A DNA stretch of 64,000 bases from positions 98,029-162,028 of the forward strand of contig CALGPN010000028.1 of NCBI GenBank assembly GCA_937960435.1. Direction: 5' to 3'. The DNA comes from an uncultured Desulfosoma sp. Its GTDB lineage: Bacteria > Desulfobacterota > Syntrophobacteria > Syntrophobacterales > DSM-9756. Below the pieces are notes generated by a model, which saw only the letters and a program-made list of their open reading frames with translations, was not told the DNA's origin and searched no databases. Position numbers and translations under genes: made by a program. Below, piece after piece: positions 35,286-42,796 of this stretch (positions within the stretch are counted from its first letter, which is position 1; the number at the start of each line of letters is the position of its first letter).

Positions 35286-35347
35286 GTCCAAGGTAGCCGG
35301 CGGAGGTCCCAGCGAAGAGTCCCTACAAGAGGGAAGGAGGACGAGAA

Positions 35348-36631
35348 ATGGCGGATAAAGTTCCAGGAAGAGCGTGGGTGGTCACGTTTGCAGGAACCGC
35401 CATCAACCTGTGTCTGGGCATTCTGTATGCGTGGAGTGTCTGGGCCAAGGAACTCATCAACGAAAAAATGGCCGGGCAGGTCATGACCGGCCTGAACGAG
35501 GGCTGGACGTATCTGACCAACGCTCAGGCCGCCACGCCCTTTTCTCTGTGCGTGATCATTTTTGCCTTACTCATGATTCCCGGCGGCCGTATTCAAGACA
35601 AGTACGGTCCCAAGGTCGGCGCCACGACGGGCGGGTTGTTTCTCGCGGCGGGCTGTCTCTTGGCCGGCTACATGAGAAGCTACACGGGCTTGATTATCGG
35701 GTTCGGCATCTTGGGCGGCATCGGCATGGGCATTGGGTATGCCGCACCCACACCGGCGGCCCTCAAATGGTTCGGCCCGCACAAACGGGGTCTCATCGCG
35801 GGCCTTGTGGTGGGCGGCTACGGGGGCGCCGCTTTGTACGTGTCGCCCTTGGCGGCCTACCTCATTAAATCGGGCGGTCTTTCCTACAGCTTCTACTTCT
35901 TGGGGATCTTGTTTGCCGCGGTGACCATCATTGCGGGACAGCTTTTGGCGTGGCCTCCGCCCGGTTATGTGCCGCCGGCGCCTCCTGTGAAAGCCGGTCC
36001 GACCCCCAGCATTACCAAGGTGGATTGGGCGGCGGGCGACATGGTGAAGACATGGCAATTCTATGCCTTGGTGTTCTTGTTCATCGGCACGACCCAATCG
36101 GGTCTTCTCATCATTGCCAATGCCGCGAAGATCCTTGCCGAGGCCGCCAAAGGCAGTCCGTTCTTTGCGGCAAACGCCTGGATTCTTGCCTCCTACGGTG
36201 GTTTGGTGAACGCTGTGGGCCGTGTGGGTACAGGGCTTTATTCCGACAAAATCGGGCGGGCCAACGCGTATACTCTGAACTGTCTGGTTTCCGCCGTGTG
36301 TCTTTTCGCCCTTCCTGCGATCATCGGGTCCAAGAATCTGTTTTTCCTGTTCCTCGCCGTGGGCATTGCCTATTGGCAGTACGGCGGCGGGCTCTCCCTC
36401 ATGCCGTCGTTCACGGCGGACTTTTTCGGTCCGAAGAACCTGGGGTTCAACTACGGCTTGGTGTTCATCGGCTGGGGTCTCGGGTTCTTCATGGCTCGTA
36501 TCGGCGGGACCATTAAAGACATCACGGGAAGCTTGAACTGGGCGTTCTATCTGTCCGGCATCGTCCTCGTGATCGCGGTCATCGTGTGCCGCCTCACCAA
36601 ACGACCCATGGCACCCGGAGAAACGCGGTAA
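35348..36631 (+). CDS. OFA-family MFS transporter (oxalate/formate antiporter type), copy 1
   Basis: This 427-residue, twelve-helix carrier has the OFA hallmarks: NLCLGILYAWSVW in helix 1, ALLMIPGGRIQDKYGPK in the loop after helix 2, GYAAPTPAALKWFGPHKRG, and in the C-terminal half GRVGTGLYSDKIGR and PSFTADFFGPKNLGFNYG. AAGGAGGACGAG precedes the ATG. A second, similar carrier lies 7.4 kb downstream. OFA proteins move small organic anions; in anaerobes formate, oxalate, lactate or short acids are candidates, and the substrate cannot be fixed here. The gene ends in a strong hairpin. Confidence 0.92.
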   Translation: MADKVPGRAWVVTFAGTAINLCLGILYAWSVWAKELINEKMAGQVMTGLNEGWTYLTNAQAATPFSLCVIIFALLMIPGGRIQDKYGPKVGATTGGLFLAAGCLLAGYMRSYTGLIIGFGILGGIGMGIGYAAPTPAALKWFGPHKRGLIAGLVVGGYGGAALYVSPLAAYLIKSGGLSYSFYFLGILFAAVTIIAGQLLAWPPPGYVPPAPPVKAGPTPSITKVDWAAGDMVKTWQFYALVFLFIGTTQSGLLIIANAAKILAEAAKGSPFFAANAWILASYGGLVNAVGRVGTGLYSDKIGRANAYTLNCLVSAVCLFALPAIIGSKNLFFLFLAVGIAYWQYGGGLSLMPSFTADFFGPKNLGFNYGLVFIGWGLGFFMARIGGTIKDITGSLNWAFYLSGIVLVIAVIVCRLTKRPMAPGETR

Positions 36632-36655
36632 CCTTCCGAGATCTCATGGGACGCC

Positions 36656-36675
36656 CCCATAGGGCTTCCTATGGG
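36656..36675. repeat. 8-bp hairpin after first OFA carrier
   Basis: CCCATAGG-gctt-CCTATGGG is a perfect stem with a four-base loop, 25 bases past the OFA stop. No T-run follows directly. It precedes a second, stronger hairpin 60 bases on. Confidence 0.6.
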
Positions 36676-36735
36676 ACACTTTCCCGGGTGAAAGGTGTTT
36701 CGGCGGTTGCCATACGTGCGCCACGGTGGCATTCT

Positions 36736-36770
36736 GGAAGGCAGGAAGGCGACTTCCTGCCTTCCCCTTT
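36736..36770 (+). terminator. Probable intrinsic terminator after first OFA carrier
   Basis: A perfect 13-bp stem (36736-36748 with 36753-36765) encloses the GCGA tetraloop, followed by CCTTT. The stem is strong enough to stop most transcription from the OFA gene, though the T-tail is short. It lies just before the M50-like gene, so that gene either uses read-through or starts from the short gap. Confidence 0.65.
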
Positions 36771-36798
36771 GAAAGGCCTGAGGAGGTTTGGCTAGGAC

Positions 36799-37452
36799 AT
36801 GGAAGGGCGTCCGCTTTTTCCCATCCCTTTCCTGCTGCGTCCGGGGGAAGTGGCCCTCGATGACGGGGTCGCTTTCTGTGTCGCGGTGTTGGTGGCGGTC
36901 TTGGTCAATGCGGAGGGACAGGCGTTCGCCGCCACCCTTCTGGGGGACAAACGCCCCGGGGCGAAGGATCGGCTGCATTTCAACGTGTTTCTCCATTTGG
37001 ACGTGTTGGGCACGCTGTCCTTTCTCGCCACCGGGATGGGGTGGGCCAAAACCATCGCCGTGGATCCGGCCAAATTTAAGTACCCCGCATTATCTCTTGT
37101 GTTGACTCGGGCCGCCGGGCCCTTTGCCAATTTTCTCATGGCCAATATCGCCGGCAGCCTGGCCTGGCTTCTCAAAAGCCTGTCTCTGGACCCCCGGGTT
37201 TTCCTCATGGTGCTGGCGGTCAACGTGACCGTGGCGATCTACAACCTTGTCCCTCTCATGCCCATGGCCGCCGGAACTTTGTTCTCCGTTTTTCTCATTC
37301 CGAAAGACTCCCGATTGGAGCAGACCTATCGACAGGCGGGGCCCTACCTGCTTTTGGGGCTGCTGCTTGTGGACCGGTTCTCCGACGGAGACATTATCGG
37401 AAAATTCTTGGCGCCCCTTGTGCGCGATCTCTTTACCCTGCTCACCACCTGA
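36799..37452 (+). CDS. M50-like (site-2 protease fold) membrane protein lacking the catalytic HEXXH
   Basis: This 217-residue membrane protein aligns with bacterial S2P/M50B proteases. The LLGD after the first motif, FNVFLHLDVLGTL (cf. NP..HLDPLG), GWAKTIAVDPAKF (cf. GWAKPVPV), RAAGPFANFLMA and YNLVPLMPM are all recognisable. At the catalytic position the HEXXH is replaced by NAEGQ (residues 37-41), so both zinc histidines and the glutamate are lost, and the late PPLDG becomes MPMAAG. Asp68, the usual third ligand, remains. It is therefore likely a pseudoprotease with a binding or chaperone role. The start ATG follows GAGGAGG at a long spacing. Function unknown. Confidence 0.8.
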   Translation: MEGRPLFPIPFLLRPGEVALDDGVAFCVAVLVAVLVNAEGQAFAATLLGDKRPGAKDRLHFNVFLHLDVLGTLSFLATGMGWAKTIAVDPAKFKYPALSLVLTRAAGPFANFLMANIAGSLAWLLKSLSLDPRVFLMVLAVNVTVAIYNLVPLMPMAAGTLFSVFLIPKDSRLEQTYRQAGPYLLLGLLLVDRFSDGDIIGKFLAPLVRDLFTLLTT

Positions 37453-37688
37453 GGTCCTTCGGGCTTTTTTCCGGACGGGAGCGCTATCCCCGGCCCGGGG
37501 GGTCCTTCCCACCGTCCCGAAGGCCCCCGCACCCCACATGGCTCTTGCGTCCGGTGTGGGATGCCGTTATGGTCCATGGCCGTGTGCGCCGGGAGGGCAT
37601 CGGTCCGGGACGAGGTCCGCGAGGCGATCGCCGTGAGGCTTCCTTCCGGAAGGGCATCATTTTTCATATGCCAACAGGAACGGCATCC

Positions 37689-38393
37689 ATGGTCGGGACA
37701 GCACTCAATGTGACCACGGTGGTGGTCGGCGGCCTTGTCGGCACCCTGCTGGGGTCTCGTCTTCCGGAAAAGGTTCAGGACACCGTGATGAACGGTTTGG
37801 GGCTCGTCACCACGGTGGTCGGCATTCAGATGGCCGTGCAGACCCGCAATATTCTGATCGTGCTCGGGGGGATCCTCATAGGCGGCCTTCTCGGGGAGGG
37901 CTTCCATATTCAAGAGGGCTTGGAAAAGCTCGGGGCTTCACTGCAACGCCTTTTCAAAACCGCCGCAAGGTCTTCGTTCAGCGAGGGTTTCGTCACGGCA
38001 AGTCTTGTCTTTTGCATCGGGCCCATGGCCGTTTTGGGATCCATTCAGGACGGTCTCAGCGGGGATTTCAAGCTTCTGGCGGTCAAGTCCATGCTGGACG
38101 GGTTTGCTGCCGTGGCCTTTTCGGCTACCCTGGGCTGGGGAGTGATCTTCTCGGCCGTCACCGTTTTCGTCTTTCAGGGTTGCGTGACCCTCATGGCCTC
38201 GGTTTTGGATCGGATGCTCTCTCCGGACATGATCGCCGAAATGTCGGCGACCGGAGGGCTGCTGATCATGGCCATCGGTTTGAAACTTCTTGCCGTGAAA
38301 GACGTCCGAGTGGCCAATTATCTTCCGGCTCTGGCCGTGGCGCCCGCCATTGTGTTTTTGTTGCCGTGGTTCAAGGCTTGGTGGCCCTTTTGA
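37689..38393 (+). CDS. DUF554 family membrane protein (YdfK/YqgA-like)
   Basis: This is a 234-residue membrane protein of the DUF554 family. The start is set at MVGTALNVTTVVVGGLVGTLLG, matching the family N-terminus; an ATG seven codons upstream at 37668 is an alternative. Family markers include GLGLVTTVVGIQMA, GGLLGEGFHIQEGLEKLG and FVTASLVFCIGPMAVLGSIQDG. Several hydrophobic helices are present. The family is a predicted inner-membrane transporter or channel without a proven substrate. It precedes the threonine synthase gene by about 40 bases. Confidence 0.88.
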   Translation: MVGTALNVTTVVVGGLVGTLLGSRLPEKVQDTVMNGLGLVTTVVGIQMAVQTRNILIVLGGILIGGLLGEGFHIQEGLEKLGASLQRLFKTAARSSFSEGFVTASLVFCIGPMAVLGSIQDGLSGDFKLLAVKSMLDGFAAVAFSATLGWGVIFSAVTVFVFQGCVTLMASVLDRMLSPDMIAEMSATGGLLIMAIGLKLLAVKDVRVANYLPALAVAPAIVFLLPWFKAWWPF

Positions 38394-38434
38394 GAGAGAG
38401 CGTCAAGCATGCAGCGTCGACAAGGAGCGGGTTG

Positions 38435-39940
38435 ATGAAGATTTTAGATTTTCCCGATTTCATTCGAGACCTTGTGGTGCCTCGAGTTTCCGGGGCGTAC
38501 CTTTATCGGTGCCTGGGCTGTCAGCAGACGTTCGGTGTGGACCGATTGTTGTACACGTGCCCTGAGTGCCGCAGCGTCCTGATAATCGAGGATCAACACT
38601 GGGAACGCCTGAAAAAGACTCCCGGAACCCTGTGGCGTCGCATTTTCGATTATCGCGCCATGATCAACGAACCGGCACTGAAAGGCATCTATCGATTTCA
38701 CGAGCTGCTGGGCTCCATCCTCCCTCTGGACGCCGTGGTCTATTTGGGAGAGGGGCACACGCCCGTCGTCCGGGCCAACGATCGGCTGAAAGACCATGTG
38801 GGGAGGCCCTTTTATTTTAAAAACGACGGCCAAAATCCCAGCGCCTCCTTCAAGGACCGCGGCATGGCCAGCGCTTTCAGCTACCTGCGGTACCTGATGA
38901 AGACCCGCGGCTTGACCAACGTCCTGGCGGTTTGTGCCTCTACCGGGGACACTTCGGCGGCCGCCGCCCTCTATGGTTCGTATCTTGTGGATGGGGTGCG
39001 CTCGGCCGTTCTTCTGCCTCACGGAAAGGTGACGCCGCAGCAACTGGGCCAGCCTTTGGGCAGCGGCGCCCGCGTCATCGAAATTCCCGGGGTTTTTGAC
39101 GACTGCATGAAAATCGTCGAATACCTTTCGGAACGTTACCCTGTGGCTCTGATGAATTCGAAGAACGCGTGGCGCATTTTGGGGCAGGAATCCTACAGCT
39201 ATGAAATCGCTCAGGCGTTCGACTATGACGTGGAACGCCTTGTGGTGGTGGTGCCCATCGGCAATGCGGGCAACATCACCGCCGTCATGGCGGGCTTCTT
39301 GAAACTGTACGATTTGGGGATCATCACGGCCTTGCCGAGGATTCTCGGGGTTCAGTCCGAACACGCCAATCCTGTGTATCGCTACTATAAGGAAAGAGAT
39401 CCTACGAAGAGGGTCTTCAGTCCGGTGACCGTCAAGCCCAGCGTGGCCCAAGCCGCCATGATCGGCAACCCCGTCTCCATGCCTCGCGTCATCCGCCTCG
39501 TGGAACAATTTCGACAGTGCGCCGGCGGCGATGCCGTCCAAGTGGTGCAGGTGAGCGAGCAGGAGATTATGGACGCCATGCTTTTGGCCAACCGAAACGG
39601 CCACATCGCCTGTACTCAGGGGGGCGAGTGCTTGGCCGGTTTCCATCGCGCCGTTCGGGAAGGACGTGTGCCCGAGGGTTCTGTGGGTGTTCTGGACGCG
39701 ACGGCCCATGCTCTGAAGTTCGCCGGGTTCCAGGAAAAGTATTTCGAGGATCGGTTCGAGCCGGAATTTCGGGTGGTGCCCAAGGAAGAACTGCGGAACC
39801 GACCGGTTCTCGTCAAGCCGCCGCACGGGGTGCCGTGTCCCGAGCCTGGAAAGCGCATGGATCCCGATGAGTTTCGGACCTTTGTGACGGCGACGGCCGA
39901 GGCCGTGGCGTCGCTTCTGGGTTTGAATACGGCCCGGTGA
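38435..39940 (+). CDS. thrC: Threonine synthase with N-terminal zinc ribbon
   Basis: This 501-residue PLP enzyme converts O-phosphohomoserine to threonine. AAGGAG precedes the ATG. A zinc-ribbon at C26, C29, C42 and C45 is followed by the fold-type II core, with the PLP lysine K140 in NPSASFKDRGM, VCASTGDTSAAAALYGSY, and PIGNAGNITAVMAGF for phosphate and substrate binding. The C-terminal half has the CTQGGECLAGFHRAV segment of thrC. It lies between DUF554 and a gamma carbonic anhydrase gene, outside a threonine operon. The zinc-ribbon form is common in archaea and anaerobic bacteria. Confidence 0.92.
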   Translation: MKILDFPDFIRDLVVPRVSGAYLYRCLGCQQTFGVDRLLYTCPECRSVLIIEDQHWERLKKTPGTLWRRIFDYRAMINEPALKGIYRFHELLGSILPLDAVVYLGEGHTPVVRANDRLKDHVGRPFYFKNDGQNPSASFKDRGMASAFSYLRYLMKTRGLTNVLAVCASTGDTSAAAALYGSYLVDGVRSAVLLPHGKVTPQQLGQPLGSGARVIEIPGVFDDCMKIVEYLSERYPVALMNSKNAWRILGQESYSYEIAQAFDYDVERLVVVVPIGNAGNITAVMAGFLKLYDLGIITALPRILGVQSEHANPVYRYYKERDPTKRVFSPVTVKPSVAQAAMIGNPVSMPRVIRLVEQFRQCAGGDAVQVVQVSEQEIMDAMLLANRNGHIACTQGGECLAGFHRAVREGRVPEGSVGVLDATAHALKFAGFQEKYFEDRFEPEFRVVPKEELRNRPVLVKPPHGVPCPEPGKRMDPDEFRTFVTATAEAVASLLGLNTAR

Positions 39941-39968
39941 TGAAAAAAAGTGGAGAAAGGGATTCGCC

Positions 39969-40598
39969 ATGACGTGCGGTGAAAACGAACATTGTCATGC
40001 TTCGCCGACGCGGGGCGTGACGGGGCTGGTGAGCCGAGGCCTTTCGGGAATTGTCCCTTACAAAGGCGTTTTTCCTCAATTGGGCCGCCATGTGTTTATC
40101 GCCCCCGGGGCGTGGGTGATCGGCGACGTGGAAATCGGCGACGGCACGAGCATTTGGTTTAACACGGTGGTTCGCGGGGACGTGAACTTCATCCGCATCG
40201 GTTGCGAAACGAACATTCAGGACAACGTCACCCTCCATGTCACCGGCAAGAAATTCCCTCTTTTCATCGGAAACCGCGTGACCGTGGGGCATCAGGCTGT
40301 GGTGCACGGCTGCGTCGTGGAAGACGAGTGTCTCATCGGAATGGGGGCCATCGTTCTGGACGGCGCCCGGATCGGCAAAGGGTCCCTTGTGGCGGCCGGG
40401 GCCGTAGTGAGCCCTGGGACCGAAGTCCCGCCGGGAAGTGTGGTCATGGGGATTCCCGCCGAAGTGAAAAAGACGCTCAGCGAAGAGGAAAAAGAAAGAA
40501 TCCGGGAGACGGCCGCACATTATGTGAAATTGGCTCGACGCTACATGGAGGAGGGAAGTTGTTCGGGGGAACGGCCGATCAAGGGTTTTTTGGGCTAA
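39969..40598 (+). CDS. Gamma-class carbonic anhydrase-like protein (left-handed beta helix)
   Basis: This 209-residue hexapeptide-repeat protein has the metal site of gamma carbonic anhydrases: His90 (NVTLHVTG), His108 and His113 (VGHQAVVHGC), with Arg69 and Asp71 in VVRGD. The many I/V-G-x-x-x repeats form the left-handed helix, and a C-terminal helix follows. It could hydrate CO2, useful in an anaerobe with CO2/formate chemistry, but many family members lack activity. AAAGG precedes the ATG. Its stop codon overlaps the stop of the convergent cysteine-rich gene by three bases. Confidence 0.86.
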   Translation: MTCGENEHCHASPTRGVTGLVSRGLSGIVPYKGVFPQLGRHVFIAPGAWVIGDVEIGDGTSIWFNTVVRGDVNFIRIGCETNIQDNVTLHVTGKKFPLFIGNRVTVGHQAVVHGCVVEDECLIGMGAIVLDGARIGKGSLVAAGAVVSPGTEVPPGSVVMGIPAEVKKTLSEEEKERIRETAAHYVKLARRYMEEGSCSGERPIKGFLG

Positions 40599-41410
40599 AA
40601 GAGCCCGTCAAAGGCCCTTTCGGCTTGGTCCATGGCGGTTTCGATCAACCGTTCCGCGGCATCGAGCTCCTCGAGGGATCGAAAATCGGATCCCAAGGCG
40701 CAAAGAATGCGGTGATAGGGCGACGGACTTCTTCCCCAGAGTTCGTAGGGAATGGGCAGTTCTTCGTACCGATCCCCGACAAAGAGATACTTCCCAAACC
40801 AATCGGACCCTTTTCTTCGGTAAGGCCATGTGGCTTTCCACTGCCAGAAGGTCTGTACGCGGCTTCGCACCGTGGGAGGCCGTAGCCATGCCCGGGCAAC
40901 GGCTCGGCCCAATCGGTCCGAAAGGTGTTGATAGATACCTTTAACCAGATCGATGTCCGTAATGACGAGGCCGTAAAGGTACCAGTCGTCCAGGGTTTCG
41001 ACGACGAAAGCCTGCTCGTCCTCGGTCAGGGACAGGTAACTGGGGCAAAAATGCCCGTCGCACAGGTCCTTACCGTAAAAGGAGCACTGGCGCAGATCCC
41101 GGCCGTCGTGGAGGGCGGGGTGAAGCAGGCATCCGACCCGTCGTTGCTCCACGTCTACGAACCCCACGAATTCGCAATTGAAAATTGTCTGAAACCTTTT
41201 GGCATCACCGTTGTCTCGAGGACGCCACCGTTGACTGTGGGAAGCCAATCGTTGCGCCGTCGCGCAGCTCCGCGGATCAAGAAAAACGGAATTCCTGAGA
41301 AGTCTTTGGCGGACGGCTCGGCGGCCGTTGTCCCTGAAATTATAAATACCGCAACAGGCCGCGCAGGACTTTTCGGAATCCGGCTGGCAGAGATGAATGG
41401 GGAAACGCAT
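40595..41410 (-). CDS. Cysteine-rich YkgJ-like protein
   Basis: This 271-residue protein starts at MRFPIHLCQP; a GTG four codons earlier is an alternative. The N-terminal SCAACCGIYNF, then FNCEFVGF, GCLLHPAL and QCSFYGKDLCDGHFCPSY give a spaced cysteine set of the YkgJ cysteine-cluster kind, probably a metal or Fe-S site. The C-terminal half is helical and of unknown type. It follows a small winged-helix-like gene by about 20 bases on the same strand. Its stop overlaps the stop of the convergent gamma-CA gene. Molecular function unknown. Confidence 0.6.
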   Translation of the reverse strand: MRFPIHLCQPDSEKSCAACCGIYNFRDNGRRAVRQRLLRNSVFLDPRSCATAQRLASHSQRWRPRDNGDAKRFQTIFNCEFVGFVDVEQRRVGCLLHPALHDGRDLRQCSFYGKDLCDGHFCPSYLSLTEDEQAFVVETLDDWYLYGLVITDIDLVKGIYQHLSDRLGRAVARAWLRPPTVRSRVQTFWQWKATWPYRRKGSDWFGKYLFVGDRYEELPIPYELWGRSPSPYHRILCALGSDFRSLEELDAAERLIETAMDQAERAFDGLF

Positions 41411-41429
41411 CCGGGTTTTCACGAAGCCG

Positions 41430-41690
41430 TCATCCGAGGGGGATCCATTGGGCCGACGGGTGCACGGAAAAACGTCCTGAGAAGCCTTTCCCGGTTTCCA
41501 CACCGATGACTCCTCGTGCCGCCAGTTCTTCGGCCGCGGCCTGCAAGGCGTCTTTCGAGTCGGTCCATTGGGTGAGCAGAGCCTCCATCGTGGGCTCGCG
41601 GCCTTCGTCCAGCAGAGCACAGATCAAAATGTAAAGGGAGACGGCGTGGACGCTGACCCCGAGATCGAAAACGGCGCGATCCATGTGCAT
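41430..41690 (-). CDS. Small winged-helix-like protein (hypothetical)
   Basis: This 86-residue protein starts at MHMDRAVFDLGVSVHAVSLY behind AAAGGAA. The segment 'LYILICALLDEGREPTMEALLTQWTDSKDALQAAAEEL AARGVI' reads as a compact winged-helix, with helix-turn-helix and wing (GVIGVE), split here to stay short. It lies directly upstream of the cysteine-rich YkgJ-like gene on the same strand, so the pair may form a unit. A longer frame upstream exists but lacks a ribosome site. Function unknown; DNA binding is only suggested by shape. Confidence 0.5.
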   Translation of the reverse strand: MHMDRAVFDLGVSVHAVSLYILICALLDEGREPTMEALLTQWTDSKDALQAAAEELAARGVIGVETGKGFSGRFSVHPSAQWIPLG

Positions 41691-41863
41691 GGGCTGTGTT
41701 CCTTTCCATGGGGATGTTCGGAAGCCATTCATGTTCTCCATCGGAACCAGAATTAACAACCTCGAGGGAAAGCGTCAATGGATCCTCTGTGCCGTTGCCT
41801 TGCGAGGGCCCGGCATGATATGGAATCGGCCGGCGGGCCGTCGCCAGGGGAAAGGACCGAGTC

Positions 41864-42265
41864 ATGGACGAAAAGCGCTCGTGGGATGTGGAAAGCTGGA
41901 AAGTGTTTTTGGAAAAGGTGTGGCATGGGGTTCCCAAGCCCTTTCGGTCCGACAAATCCTTGCACAGGACCCTCCAGTGCGCCCTTTACGGCAGGCTTGT
42001 GGCTGAAGGCCGCACCGTAGTGGCCGATTACCTCCCACCCCGGGCCGATCGGCCTGTGGATCTGGTCATCCTCAACCCGACGGAGCTCTCCATTGAAGGC
42101 GCCGTGTGTTTCGACATCGTGGTCAGCCTCTATGCCGTCAAAAGCCTGAGCGCCTTCGAATCCGGCCTCAAGCTGATCTTCACGACGGGATCGTTTAAGA
42201 AAAAGGTGGAGGAAAGCCGGTTTTTCCTCAAACCGGACATCCAACATATCCATCTTGAACTGTAA
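41864..42265 (+). CDS. Hypothetical protein
   Basis: This 133-residue protein has no signal peptide or membrane helix. AAAGGA sits a suitable distance before the ATG. It is rich in alternating hydrophobic and charged residues (VDLVILNPTELSIEGAVCFDIVVSLY), which suggests an alpha/beta fold. I do not recognise a family. It stands alone between the winged-helix pair (minus strand) and the second OFA leader, without overlap to either. Confidence 0.55.
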   Translation: MDEKRSWDVESWKVFLEKVWHGVPKPFRSDKSLHRTLQCALYGRLVAEGRTVVADYLPPRADRPVDLVILNPTELSIEGAVCFDIVVSLYAVKSLSAFESGLKLIFTTGSFKKKVEESRFFLKPDIQHIHLEL

Positions 42266-42796
42266 ATCCGTGGGGACACCCGCAGGAGTCGGTGTGCCGG
42301 AGCGCCCCGAAGGTCTCGTGCATTTGGTAACAATCTAAAAATAAGGCATTTTTTCTTGACCCCCCCGTCTCTTTTATGGAAAAAGAAATACAGATGCGGA
42401 GACCAACTCAACGCTGTGGACAGAGAAAGGAGGTGTTTCGGGGATTTTCAAAGAAGGGAGGTGAGCATTGAGGTCTTCTAGGGCGTATGGTCCTGTGCGT
42501 GTGCCGCGCGTCGGTTGCAAAACAGGAGAACGCTGAAAATCCTTCCCCAAGCCGTGAGCCGAGATCGTTCACTCGCAGGCTGACCTTCACCAGGAACTTC
42601 AGTTTATTTTTCCTCTTCCGGAAACGGGATCCACTCTTCGTCGGCGTTTCGAACATTATTTGTTTTTTTCTTAACAATATGGGAACCTTGCCTATCCAAT
42701 GGAGCGGGCGCGCCGTCCTTTTTCCTCACCTTTTCTTAAAAGAGCGACGGCGGCCGCAAAGTCTTCCATTGGCGAGGACCACATGGAGGGTTTGTG
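42266..42796. other. Long leader region before second OFA carrier
   Basis: These 531 bases separate the hypothetical gene from the second OFA gene. They contain AAAGGAGGTG at 42426-42435 and GGGAGGTGAG at about 42456-42465, strong ribosome-like sites, a possible 21-codon leader peptide from a TTG just after the second, and an AT-rich stretch near 42600-42680. The same kind of AAAGGAGGTG string lies 397 bases before the first OFA start and 371 before this one. A TTGACC near 42357 has no good -10 partner, so no promoter is called. Confidence 0.5.

Larger units (their letters stand above)
34477..35347. other. Long intergenic leader before first OFA carrier
   Basis: These 871 bases lie between divergent pxpB and the first OFA gene. 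They hold a sigma-70-like promoter at 34766-34794 (+), a perfect AAAGGAGGTG string at 34951-34960, an AT-rich stretch around 34995-35040, and two small hairpins at 35257-35285 before the transporter's own AAGGAGG site. A G/C-run hairpin sits near 34605. A short frame of about 50 codons could begin with the GTG embedded in AAAGGAGGTG, but spacing to its ribosome site is wrong, so I do not call a gene. Confidence 0.5.
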
